Below the pieces are notes generated by a model. It saw only the letters and a program-made list of their open reading frames with translations, had not been told where the DNA came from and ran no database searches. Below are positions 8,027 through 16,098 of a stretch of 32,504 bases of DNA, one piece after another. Position 1 is the stretch's first letter. Every line of letters begins with the position of its first letter. This stretch comes from an uncultured Granulosicoccaceae bacterium (GTDB lineage Bacteria > Pseudomonadota > Gammaproteobacteria > Granulosicoccales > Granulosicoccaceae): contig CALLBO010000015.1 of NCBI GenBank assembly GCA_937998875.1, positions 1-32,504 of the forward strand. The letters run 5' to 3'. A program made the position numbers and the translations under genes.

Positions 8027-8451
8027 AGTTACTACCTCTTCGCTCGCGTGGTATTTTGCGAGTTTTTTACTGTGTCCCTCTCAGACTATGACGGCAAGAT
8101 CACAAAAAATTATAGTGAGATTTTAGACCTGCTTAGAGGTTCTTAACAGGCGTGCTTTGCTTGCAGTCGATCCTTGCGTGAGATGTGGTGCTGCCAATTG
8201 CGCGCACATGCGCTCACGCTTCGGTATCCCCAATTGAGCCGGGCTCACAGGACTGGCAGGACTGGCAGGGGTGGTAGGCTGGGTTGCGCGACCAGATGAA
8301 CATCTCTTCCTGGAACAATGCCCAGACATTCCGTGCCCAGGGTAGTTTATGATAATGTCATGCGGTACAGCCTATGCAGATAGCCTTAGCGCCAAAATAT
8401 CTGGTGTGAACTAAGAAATAACCCAAATGAAGTATTGAGGATGTAGGTAAT
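8027..8451. other. Gene-free region between divergent genes
   Basis: About 425 bases separate the divergent lipoprotein gene (minus) and the W/DP repeat protein gene (plus). A 68-codon minus-strand frame at 8123-8329 is Pro/Ser/Ala-rich low complexity without a ribosome site, and I do not count it. A 9-base unit GACTGGCAG is repeated directly at 8251-8259 and 8260-8268. I see no convincing promoter hexamer pair, RNA gene or hairpin terminator. Confidence 0.4.
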
Positions 8452-10227
8452 ATGAAGATTCTGATTCCGCTTGTTGCAGGCGTGGTTATCGGCATAGCAG
8501 TAACCGTTTCAAGCTATGGTTTTATCGCTCACAAGGTAAACCCGGTGCGCAGTGAACCGGACAATATCAATGTACCTGGCCCCACAGGCCAAAATAGTCC
8601 GGTAGGTCGGTCACCTTTCGCACCGGTTTCACGTAGTGGCAAACGAGAATCTAAAGAAGATACTTTTGTTGACAGCACGAGCGCTGACTCTGCCAATACA
8701 TCAGCACAACCGATTGCAGACTTCGCCGATATCAAAGACTATCGCGAACTAAAATCCGCTTTACAATCTCTGGAACTTGCAGACAGTGGAGAACTTAAGT
8801 CACTACTAAGCGAGATGCCGGATAACCTGTATGACAAAACCTATGTTAACGCCCTGAATACAGCAATCTACCAGCGCTGGGCAGAGATCGATATCGATGG
8901 CGCACTGCTTTATGTGGTAGAGATATTCGAAGGTCGAGGCCGCAGACATCAAGGTAACCCGACACAGGCCATTTCAATACTTGCCTCAATGAATCCGGAG
9001 TATGTCAGTGATTGGATAGAAAACTATGCATCGGACAATCCCGCTTTAATGCATGCAGCCTATTCAGGTATAGCGTCAAAGGATCCGGAGGCATTTATAA
9101 AAAGCTTTCTGGAAAATTCGAAGTCGGCTAACCCGCTTCGGGAAGATGAGTTTGGTACATTCCATACCGCGTTGATGCAATGGGGAGAGCAGGATCCGCA
9201 GTCTGCTTTTGCATTTTTAAATTCTGAACAGGAGTTAGGAGACCTCGAAGGAATGAAAGAAAACCTGTTGTATATGTGGTTCGAGAGAGACCCGTATGCC
9301 GCTATCGCAGAGATTGAAGCGCTACTGAATGATCCTTTATCTTCGTCGGATTCTCGCATGATGCTTACTGATTTATATACAAGACATCTGGCTGAAACCA
9401 ACCCCGACAGCGCGCTGCAGTGGGCATTGGCTCAAGAAGACCCGATGCTGCGTGAAAGTTCCCTGATGAGCATCATCTATTCGTGGGGAGACAGCAATCC
9501 GGACAGCCTGTTGAGTTTCATTGATCAGCTGCCCCCTGCTGAACGGGAATCGGTCTTACCAATGGCGGCACCAGCAATAGCGGCCAGTATGGCACGCAAC
9601 GACCCTGCAGGAGCAATAGCCTGGGCTGAGCAACTTCCCGTAAACAGCCGTCAGGGTGCAATCATGAGTATTGTTGATCAGTGGATTCATACTGATTCAA
9701 CCAGCGCGATGAACTGGCTCCGCAATCAACCGGACACTGCTGAAAATCAGGGCATCTTAATGAATGCTGCTGGTTCCCTGCTATACCGGGATCCGGCTTT
9801 GGCCTCGGAGGTGTTTACCACTCTGCCTGTGAACGTACAGAATGTTATGGCTGAGCAGATGATATTTATGCAGTTGGATCGAGGCTCTGATGCGGCAAAG
9901 GATTGGTTGGTTCAACAAACCAACCCCACTGTTCTGGAAATCGGGTCTATCGTACTCGACACAATGAATCCTGATGTAGACTCGATCACTGTACTCGACC
10001 GTATCGCATCACTGCAGAGCAACAATCGTCAGAACCTGATTATGAGTGCAATTAGTGAGCGTGCATCAGACATGGACTCCATCAGGCAATGGATAACTGA
10101 GAGCACATTACTGACAGAAGAAGAACGCATAATGTTGAAACAAATGACTGGCAATTTTTCATCCGGATACGGATCACCGTATTACTCTCCCGGAGATTTC
10201 AGCGACGAGTATTACATGCGGCCTTGA
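8452..10227 (+). CDS. Membrane-anchored periplasmic helical repeat protein (W/DP repeats)
   Basis: The product has 591 residues. A single N-terminal hydrophobic segment (about 3-27) acts as a signal anchor, followed by a Pro/Ser/Asp-rich linker to about residue 85. From about 141 to 480 the protein is a chain of helical pairs of 30-45 residues with a recurring core W-x-x-x-D/N-P-x-x-A, for example RWAEIDIDGA, QWGEQDPQSA, MWFERDPYAA, SWGDSNPDSL, SMARNDPAGA and SLLYRDPALA; I count about ten variants. The pattern recalls TPR/Sel1-like solenoids and is similar to repeats I associate with planctomycete and verrucomicrobial secreted proteins. Such solenoids usually bind proteins, and no partner is visible. 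The C-terminus ends in a Gly/Ser/Tyr-rich tail (GYGSPYYSP). GTAGGTAAT before the ATG gives a weak ribosome site. Confidence 0.6.
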   Translation: MKILIPLVAGVVIGIAVTVSSYGFIAHKVNPVRSEPDNINVPGPTGQNSPVGRSPFAPVSRSGKRESKEDTFVDSTSADSANTSAQPIADFADIKDYRELKSALQSLELADSGELKSLLSEMPDNLYDKTYVNALNTAIYQRWAEIDIDGALLYVVEIFEGRGRRHQGNPTQAISILASMNPEYVSDWIENYASDNPALMHAAYSGIASKDPEAFIKSFLENSKSANPLREDEFGTFHTALMQWGEQDPQSAFAFLNSEQELGDLEGMKENLLYMWFERDPYAAIAEIEALLNDPLSSSDSRMMLTDLYTRHLAETNPDSALQWALAQEDPMLRESSLMSIIYSWGDSNPDSLLSFIDQLPPAERESVLPMAAPAIAASMARNDPAGAIAWAEQLPVNSRQGAIMSIVDQWIHTDSTSAMNWLRNQPDTAENQGILMNAAGSLLYRDPALASEVFTTLPVNVQNVMAEQMIFMQLDRGSDAAKDWLVQQTNPTVLEIGSIVLDTMNPDVDSITVLDRIASLQSNNRQNLIMSAISERASDMDSIRQWITESTLLTEEERIMLKQMTGNFSSGYGSPYYSPGDFSDEYYMRP

Positions 10228-10253
10228 GTGTTAAAGGTTGTACGTAGTTGTAG

Positions 10254-10273
10254 AACAACCTATGTTGTTTTTT
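10254..10273 (+). terminator. Candidate intrinsic terminator after the W/DP repeat gene
   Basis: AACAAC (10254-10259), loop CTAT, GTTGTT (10264-10269) forms a perfect 6-bp stem running directly into further T residues (T-run 10268-10273). An overlapping alternative stem pairs AGGTTGT (10235-10241) with ACAACCT (10255-10261). The element lies 27 bases after the stop codon, between two convergent genes. The stem is AT-rich and hence weak. Confidence 0.4.
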
Positions 10274-10299
10274 GCAATGAATACCGTAACAGATCTTCT

Positions 10300-11793
10300 C
10301 TATTGAGGGATCTCATATAGGAAAGTATCGTAGTTAGTATTGTTATCTTCGCTGTGAAGATTGCTTGCGCTACTGTTAAATCGCAGGTACTTCCCCCCTG
10401 CAATGAACTCTGCGCTGTAGACACCGTTATTTGCTTCCCGGCCGTCCGGAGACTGTGAAACCAGTGTGGTATTACCTGTTGCAAGTTCTGTGAGATAGAG
10501 AAGCGATTGGTCACCACTAACGATGACGTCATTCACCAGATCAGTTTTCGTGCTCGAATAGGCGACAAATCTTCCATCCGGTGATACCTCAGGGCTGCTC
10601 GAGTAGCCTTCGCTTGCGGTATCAATGCTGCCCACTTCACCAGTCAACAGGTTGATCCATGCTAGGGTCATTCCAGTGGAACGTCGGTACTCAAAGGCGA
10701 CAATGCTTCCGTCATCACTCAAGGTTGCCTGGTTCAGGTCGTCTATCTGGCGTACCAGTGTGTTGGTTTGGTTCAACCGGTCATAGACGTAAAGTCCACT
10801 GGAAAATTCTGCAGTAGAAAGCAAATTATCTGCTCGACTGACGAATAAGACATAGCGCCCGTCTGCGCTGATGTCGCGTAGATAACTTGTGTCATTTGCT
10901 TCTTCTCCATAAGGGTTTGCCGTGATTCTTGTGGTCAAACTGTTTGCAATGTCGAAGATAAAGATATCTGAAGTACTGTTGTTATCGCCGTCTACAATAT
11001 TGGCAGCCTCGGTACTAAAAGCAACATAATTACCGTCTTTGGAAAGTAACCCTCTGACGTAAGACCACGGGCTTGTACCGCGTACTGTGTTTACAACCTG
11101 GGTAAAACTCCCGGTCGGGATGTCCAGCAGATAGAGTTGTTCTACCCCGTTTGCGATTGTGCCGGTAAAGTTTGTTGCCCGACTCGCAAGCAGCACAGTG
11201 TTGCCATCCTCACTGATACCGGAAAGATAGGAGTCGTTGTTTGCCTCAAAGTTGTTTTCTCCAACACTGAGTACATTGATAGCACCGGTGTTGTTGTCTC
11301 TCATAAAAACGTCGGAGTATCTGCCGCTGTCGCCGCTGTGCAGGTCTGCACCCCAGTATTGAAAATAAGATGCCGCATCGTCCGGAGTTCGTTGGTAGCT
11401 ATATAGAGTTGCACCAGGGTTATCTATCAAAATAAGGTGATCGTTGAGCGTCGGTTCCTCGCCTATCAAACAGGATGCTATGCCATTCCAGCCCCAGCCA
11501 TCGCCATCCGAATCAATGCACTCACTGGCTACAGGTGCAAGCGGTCGGCAGGACATTTGAGTAGTGGCGTTCCAGCCCCATCCACCATAACTGTCTGCAT
11601 CTGAATAGTCGCAACTGTCATTTGGATCCGGCAATGGAGGACACGAAACCATATCCACCGGATTCCAGCCCCAGTCGTTGTAGAGATTGGCATCGGCGTA
11701 TTCACACGCGGCAAACACCAGTCCGGTGGGAGTTATTGCGGTGAGTGCGAATACCACAGATTTAATCAATGGCGACTTTTTGAATAGGGTCAT
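10300..11793 (-). CDS. Secreted PD40/TolB-like beta-propeller protein with three GWGWN modules
   Basis: The product has 497 residues. A Sec signal peptide (1-29, ending LVFA-A) precedes three short Cys-bounded modules: residues 30-51 (C...DWGWN...SC), 61-82 (CDYSDADSYGGWGWN...SC) and 92-108 (CIDSDGDGWGWNG..SC). Such GWGWN modules occur on exported enzymes and surface proteins of gammaproteobacteria and are thought to act as small binding modules; that role is from memory. Residues 115-497 contain about six propeller blades, each with a core such as ISEDGNTVLLAS, LSKDGNYVAFS, ISADGRYVLFVS, LSDDGSIVAFE and VSPDGRFVAYSS, typical of WD40-like PD40/TolB strands. A location outside the cytoplasm is likely; the binding partner is unknown. 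AAAGAG lies 9 bases before the ATG. The gene has its own promoter at 11828-11856. Confidence 0.7.
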   Translation of the reverse strand: MTLFKKSPLIKSVVFALTAITPTGLVFAACEYADANLYNDWGWNPVDMVSCPPLPDPNDSCDYSDADSYGGWGWNATTQMSCRPLAPVASECIDSDGDGWGWNGIASCLIGEEPTLNDHLILIDNPGATLYSYQRTPDDAASYFQYWGADLHSGDSGRYSDVFMRDNNTGAINVLSVGENNFEANNDSYLSGISEDGNTVLLASRATNFTGTIANGVEQLYLLDIPTGSFTQVVNTVRGTSPWSYVRGLLSKDGNYVAFSTEAANIVDGDNNSTSDIFIFDIANSLTTRITANPYGEEANDTSYLRDISADGRYVLFVSRADNLLSTAEFSSGLYVYDRLNQTNTLVRQIDDLNQATLSDDGSIVAFEYRRSTGMTLAWINLLTGEVGSIDTASEGYSSSPEVSPDGRFVAYSSTKTDLVNDVIVSGDQSLLYLTELATGNTTLVSQSPDGREANNGVYSAEFIAGGKYLRFNSSASNLHSEDNNTNYDTFLYEIPQ

Positions 11794-11827
11794 AGTAGTA
11801 GCTCTTTAGTTCAATAGCCGATAGGGA

Positions 11828-11856
11828 ATTATACGTCATGACGTAATAAAATCCAA
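11828..11856 (-). promoter_or_regulatory. Promoter with overlapping 14-bp palindrome upstream of the propeller gene
   Basis: On the minus strand a perfect -10 TATAAT (complement of 11828-11833) lies 17 bases from TTGGAT (complement of 11851-11856), giving a transcription start near 11821 and a leader of about 28 bases. The spacer and the edge of the -10 are covered by TACGTCATGACGTA (11832-11845), a perfect palindrome placed where a repressor would block RNA polymerase. No regulator gene is adjacent. Confidence 0.55.
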
Positions 11857-12051
11857 CATAATTGCGTGCTTTGTCGGTGAGTTGGCAATGTTGCGGCGTT
11901 GCGGCGGGTGAGTCGGGATTACGCGATGCTGACCACATATTGGCTTATACTCGGTGGAGTGTGGTTGCTGCGCATGCCACCCGCCAATTCCCGCATTCGA
12001 TATCCACGTCAAGACTGATCCGATACCGGTGATCCTCGAATCCTACTATCG

Positions 12052-12076
12052 AACAGGCAGTTTTTACTGTCCTGTT
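12052..12076 (+). promoter_or_regulatory. Strong hairpin in the leader of the ABC exporter gene
   Basis: AACAGGCAGT (12052-12061) pairs with ACTG and CCTGTT (12066-12076), giving a 10-bp stem with one bulged T and a TTTT loop. It ends 27 bases before the start codon at 12104. No long U tract follows (only TTTAAT), so it is not a textbook terminator; an attenuator, RNA-stability element or protein-binding site are alternatives. Confidence 0.4.
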
Positions 12077-12103
12077 TAATTGCATGAATCCTTAAGGAGC
12101 TCC

Positions 12104-13963
12104 ATGTCTGTTGAAACAGATGAAGTAGACTCACAGAAAGCCGCCCGACGCAGTGGTATGCGAACAATCCGTCGCGTGCTGCCGTATCTTTGGCCTGCAG
12201 ATAATCGCGAGATTCGGATTCGTGTTGTTCTGGCATTGCTCGCGTTGGTGCTGGCTCGGGTAATCTCTGTGGTCACGCCATTTTTCTATAAAGGCGCTGT
12301 CGATGCGATGGCACCTGGTGGCGCCGAGTCCAACGCTACCGTGTTTCTCATTGCCGGGGCGGTGGGTTTAACCATTGCGTACGGCATGGCGCGTCTGATG
12401 ACGGTGGGTTTCAATCAGCTGCGGGATGTTCTTTTTGCCAAAGTAGGGCAGCGATCTTTGCGGCGATTGGCATTGGAAACTTTCCAACATATGCATGCCT
12501 TGTCATTGCGCTATCACCTGACTCGTAAAACCGGTGGACTCAGCCGGATTATTGAGCGGGGTGTTAAAGGTGTCGACTTCCTGCTGCGATTCATGCTTTT
12601 CTCAATTGGTCCGTTGGTACTTGAACTTATAATGATTGCCGCGATCATGTTTTTTGTTTTTGATGTCTGGTATCTGGCAGTAATCGTGGTAACCATTGCA
12701 ATCTACATCTGGTTTACTTTTAAAGTGACTGAATGGCGTGTGCAGGTTCGCAAGCAGATGAACGATAAAGACACAGACGCCAATCAAAAAGCGATAGACA
12801 GTCTGCTGAACTATGAAACGGTAAAGTACTTCAATGCAGAAGAACGTGAAGCCAATCGTTATGATGAATCAATGCGTGGCTATGAACGCGCTGCACTTAC
12901 CACTTCTTATTCGTTGGCGTTTTTGAATTTTGGTCAGTCGCTGCTAATTACCACCGGATTGGTGATTGTAATGGTGATGGCGGCAATAGGTGTTACTAAC
13001 GGGGATCTGACAGTGGGGGATTTCGTTATGGTGAACGCGTATATGATTCAAATCACCATGCCGCTGAATTTTCTCGGAACCGTTTATCGTGAGATTCGGC
13101 AATCATTGATTGATATGGGTGAGATGTTTGATTTACTTCAGTATGAGCGTGAAGTAGAGGATAAGCCTGATGCCAAAGCGCTTCATATTGAAGGTGGCGC
13201 TTTGCGATTTAACCAGATTCATTTCGGCTACAACGATGATCGCATTATTCTGAACGGGCTTGATCTGGAAGTACCGGCAGGTCAAACGGTTGCTGTGGTC
13301 GGTCCTTCCGGTTCGGGTAAATCTACTATTGGTCGATTAATGTTCCGGTTTTATGATGTCACAGAGGGTTCGTTAACCATAGACGGCCAGGATGTTCGTG
13401 ATGTTACCCAGAAAAGTCTGCACCAAAGCATTGGCATTGTGCCGCAGGACACTGTGTTGTTTAACGACACCGTGGGCTATAACATTGCCTATGGTCGTCC
13501 GGATGCAACTGAAGAGGAAGTGATTGATGCGGCTAAAGCCGCGAAGATTCATGACTTTATAACCAGCCTGCCGGATGGCTATGACACTGCAGTTGGTGAG
13601 CGTGGTCTTAAACTCTCTGGCGGTGAGAAACAGCGTGTCGGCATTGCCAGAACGTTATTAAAGAATCCCCCGGTATTGCTGCTTGATGAGGCAACCTCTG
13701 CGCTTGATACAGATACAGAGCGCGACATTCAGGAAAGTCTGCACCAGATGAGTGAAGGTCGTACCGTAATTACCATTGCGCATCGATTGTCGACCATCGT
13801 TGATGCTGACAAAATTGTGGTGTTGGATAACGGCAGTATTATCGAGCAGGGAACTCACGACGAGCTTTTAGCACTTGATGGTCGGTACGCCCAGATGTGG
13901 CATCGCCAAGCTGCCGACCAGGCAGCCGATAACGCCACGGATGAAGTGCATAGCCTGCAATGA
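12104..13963 (+). CDS. Atm1/HMT1-type ABC exporter (fused permease and ATPase)
   Basis: The product has 619 residues from ATG 12104, with AAGGAG (12094-12099) 4 bases upstream; an in-frame TTG at 12080 is less likely. Six membrane helices are expected over about residues 35-310. The NYETVKYFNAEEREANRYD block is the hallmark of the Atm1/ABCB7/HMT1 group. The nucleotide-binding domain has Walker A GPSGSGKST (about 400), Q-loop PQDT, signature LSGGEKQR (about 504), Walker B VLLLDEATSALD and H-loop AHR. Members form inner-membrane homodimers; bacterial Atm1 proteins export glutathione-linked metal or heavy-metal conjugates and related thiol compounds, while mitochondrial Atm1 serves Fe/S maturation outside the organelle. 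A role in metal or thiol detoxification is inferred. The gene is monocistronic, diverging from the propeller gene, with a leader hairpin. It is not a type I secretion ATPase. Confidence 0.88.
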   Translation: MSVETDEVDSQKAARRSGMRTIRRVLPYLWPADNREIRIRVVLALLALVLARVISVVTPFFYKGAVDAMAPGGAESNATVFLIAGAVGLTIAYGMARLMTVGFNQLRDVLFAKVGQRSLRRLALETFQHMHALSLRYHLTRKTGGLSRIIERGVKGVDFLLRFMLFSIGPLVLELIMIAAIMFFVFDVWYLAVIVVTIAIYIWFTFKVTEWRVQVRKQMNDKDTDANQKAIDSLLNYETVKYFNAEEREANRYDESMRGYERAALTTSYSLAFLNFGQSLLITTGLVIVMVMAAIGVTNGDLTVGDFVMVNAYMIQITMPLNFLGTVYREIRQSLIDMGEMFDLLQYEREVEDKPDAKALHIEGGALRFNQIHFGYNDDRIILNGLDLEVPAGQTVAVVGPSGSGKSTIGRLMFRFYDVTEGSLTIDGQDVRDVTQKSLHQSIGIVPQDTVLFNDTVGYNIAYGRPDATEEEVIDAAKAAKIHDFITSLPDGYDTAVGERGLKLSGGEKQRVGIARTLLKNPPVLLLDEATSALDTDTERDIQESLHQMSEGRTVITIAHRLSTIVDADKIVVLDNGSIIEQGTHDELLALDGRYAQMWHRQAADQAADNATDEVHSLQ

Positions 13964-14005
13964 TAATTTTCGAGTAGGCTACTGTCTCATACACTTTAGC
14001 GCTGA

Positions 14006-14395
14006 CTAAAATGCCACGCTGTTCCAGCCACCCGGCTCTAGCGATCCATCGCTGAGCAGTATTTTATGGTCAGCGCTAACATTGCTGTAAAGGCGTTTCA
14101 AATTTGCTTCGTTGAGTTTGCCAAATGAAGTGCGGAAAATAACATCCTTTGACGGGAGATCTTCTAGTTTGCCCAGAGATGCTTTATCGGTACCGATGGA
14201 TATATTTTTGTATCTGGCTGAGGTTTCGTAATTCTCTATCCAGGTTTTTACCGATGGGAAGTTCGGTTTCATAGAGAAGGACGTATCAACTACCAGCAAT
14301 ACCTCTGATTTGTTGTTGGAGAAATAGAGATGCGAACCAATCCATAAGGTGCATTGCAAAAGAATGAGTGCGCCGAATATTTTTAAAAAATTCAT
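14006..14395 (-). CDS. Small membrane-anchored VWA-like protein
   Basis: The product has 129 residues. A hydrophobic segment (about 5-25) anchors or exports it. It is followed by VLLVVDTSFSM (D37-x-S39-x-S41), a MIDAS motif as found at the start of von Willebrand factor A domains, and later by ILLSDGSLE (residues 112-120), which resembles the strand bearing the second acidic MIDAS residue. The protein is much shorter than a normal VWA domain (about 180 residues) and seems to lack the C-terminal helices and strands. The start is 3 bases from the stop of the upstream SBP-VWA gene, so translational coupling is likely and the two proteins probably act together. The short length may be a natural minimal fold or a truncation, and there is no obvious frameshift in the following bases. 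Confidence 0.6.
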   Translation of the reverse strand: MNFLKIFGALILLQCTLWIGSHLYFSNNKSEVLLVVDTSFSMKPNFPSVKTWIENYETSARYKNISIGTDKASLGKLEDLPSKDVIFRTSFGKLNEANLKRLYSNVSADHKILLSDGSLEPGGWNSVAF

Positions 14396-14398
14396 GCG

Positions 14399-16084
14399 CT
14401 ACATCTCTGAGTTGAGCAGATTGCCAATACGGTATGACGCGGATTCGGCACTCGATTCAATGTATGCGCCCTCTGCCAGGCTCGCCATTGCTTTTAGGTG
14501 ATCCGAGGAGAGCTCATAGGCAATAGAGTGAATGGGAATGCCAGTCCACTCCATGGTTTTAGCGACCGCTGAGTATTCAAGTCCTTTATTGGTCTCCCCG
14601 TCTGAGAGTACAAAAATCACCAGTTTATGATTTGGATTGGTTTTGGCAAACTCGGTAAGCTCGTAGGCTGCGACAAGTACAGCGTCATTGGTTGCAGTGC
14701 CACCACCTGCTTGCAGGCGTTCAACGCCACCAATGAACAGTGACTTCTGTTGAATATTGAATTCTTTGATACTCAAATCGACGTTAACCCGCTCGTTGTA
14801 ACTGACCAGGCCAATCGAATTGCCTGCACTAATAAGGTCGGATGATTCAATCAGGGCACGCTTGAGGTTTTTAAGTCTGGTGCCATCCATTGAGCCCGAG
14901 ACGTCAGCGACAAACACTGCTGCAATCGGTCGGCCACCGGATTTTTTTTCTTTCCAGATTTTCTGGGCGTTGGAAATCATCGCACCATTATCAAGTGTGT
15001 AAGAGCTTTGATAATCCTGCTGTCGGCCAAAGCCGTAGTCGGTAACCACGCGGTTATTAGCTTCGAGAAACCGGGCGAACAGCTCCAGCACTTCGCGTTC
15101 AGCGCTATCCGCTTCTTCGGTGGCATACAAGGGGCTGTCATGGCGTACACCAAAGGGCAAAAACTCATAGTCGCCCATGCCTTTTACATTAACCCATGAT
15201 TGATGTTCCATCACCAACGCATCGAGTACTCCGCTGTCTACTGCTGCATCTCGCATTTGCAGTGTAGTCTGAGCAACAAAAGGCACTCCGGCCTGGAATG
15301 CCTCAAAAGCACTTGATACATCGGGAGCGAGCATTTGGCTTTCATCTCCCTCTGCAAATGCACTTAATACGGTAAGTAGAAAATTTAAACCAGTGCTTGA
15401 TTGATACGGGTTGGTGTACCCCATTGAAAAGTTGCCGCTTGTTACCTCGGTAAGCAGTTTTTGTATATCGAGCTGATTGTTAGTGGTGATCAGATCTTTT
15501 TTAGATTTTCTAACGATTACCCCTGCTGTGTTGGGTGCGGTCACTTCCGCGACTGCGGTGAGTGAGATGCCCTGTCCTGAAAGCATGTCACCCCACAGAT
15601 GGTTGCTTGGTGAAAATGCATCAGGGGTGTTGCGTTGTGCGAGAATAAACTGTGCTCCCAAACCGGAGGCGATTTTTCTGATACCAACCTGCGCTATTTT
15701 TCCGTTACCAATCTTTATTCGCTGGTCGTTAAAGGCCTGAGCCATCTCCAGGTAAAGGCCATCTCTGCCGGAGCCGGCTTTTTCAGACGAGGTAAATATT
15801 TCAACCGCTTCCACACGACTGCTATCCCTGGCGTCGAGTGTCATCGGGTATTCGCTGATACTGGGAAGCATCGACAGCAGATTGGTTTGCGTCAGCTGTA
15901 TATTAGACCGATAGTTATTTTCCCGGCGGCTGGGCCTGATGTCCTCGGCCACCAGTTCATTGAGTTGTTCTAATGCAGACTCTCTACTGTCTACCTCACC
16001 GGGGCTACAGGCGGACATCAAAAGGGTTGTTGTTATGATGATGACGGTGTGCAGTGCACGTTTGAGTGGAAATACTGAATTCAT
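14399..16084 (-). CDS. Lipoprotein fusing a solute-binding-like domain to a VWA domain
   Basis: The product has 561 residues from ATG 16084, chosen because GGAG (complement of 16091-16094) is 6 bases upstream; ATG 16096 and GTG 16102 are alternatives. The signal peptide ends with LMSAC (C26), a lipobox. Residues about 75-345 resemble a periplasmic binding protein of the SBP_bac_11 type: VEAVEIFTSSEKAG, SGQGISLTAVAEVTAPN, NFSMGYTNPYQSSTGLNFLL and YEFLPFGVRHDSPLYA. Residues about 388-560 form a VWA domain with a complete MIDAS (DVSGSMDG at 394-401, GGGTATND near 461, LSDGETN near 494). From memory, proteins with both domains are known in Gram-positive bacteria, sometimes near toxic-anion-resistance genes. 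A protein-binding or metal-dependent adhesion role outside the inner membrane is inferred. The gene lies in an operon between a coiled-coil membrane protein and a mini-VWA protein. Confidence 0.75.
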   Translation of the reverse strand: MNSVFPLKRALHTVIIITTTLLMSACSPGEVDSRESALEQLNELVAEDIRPSRRENNYRSNIQLTQTNLLSMLPSISEYPMTLDARDSSRVEAVEIFTSSEKAGSGRDGLYLEMAQAFNDQRIKIGNGKIAQVGIRKIASGLGAQFILAQRNTPDAFSPSNHLWGDMLSGQGISLTAVAEVTAPNTAGVIVRKSKKDLITTNNQLDIQKLLTEVTSGNFSMGYTNPYQSSTGLNFLLTVLSAFAEGDESQMLAPDVSSAFEAFQAGVPFVAQTTLQMRDAAVDSGVLDALVMEHQSWVNVKGMGDYEFLPFGVRHDSPLYATEEADSAEREVLELFARFLEANNRVVTDYGFGRQQDYQSSYTLDNGAMISNAQKIWKEKKSGGRPIAAVFVADVSGSMDGTRLKNLKRALIESSDLISAGNSIGLVSYNERVNVDLSIKEFNIQQKSLFIGGVERLQAGGGTATNDAVLVAAYELTEFAKTNPNHKLVIFVLSDGETNKGLEYSAVAKTMEWTGIPIHSIAYELSSDHLKAMASLAEGAYIESSAESASYRIGNLLNSEM

Positions 16085-16098
16085 GGTGAACTCCATTG

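Noticed and set aside
8123..8329. 68-codon minus-strand frame between divergent genes
   Set aside because: It is Pro/Ser/Ala/Arg-rich low complexity with no start signal and contains a small tandem repeat.
12104..13963. ABC protein as the type I secretion ATPase for the giant surface protein
   Set aside because: The YETVKYFNAEEREA block and lack of an N-terminal peptidase-like domain place it in the Atm1/HMT group; no membrane fusion protein gene is nearby.
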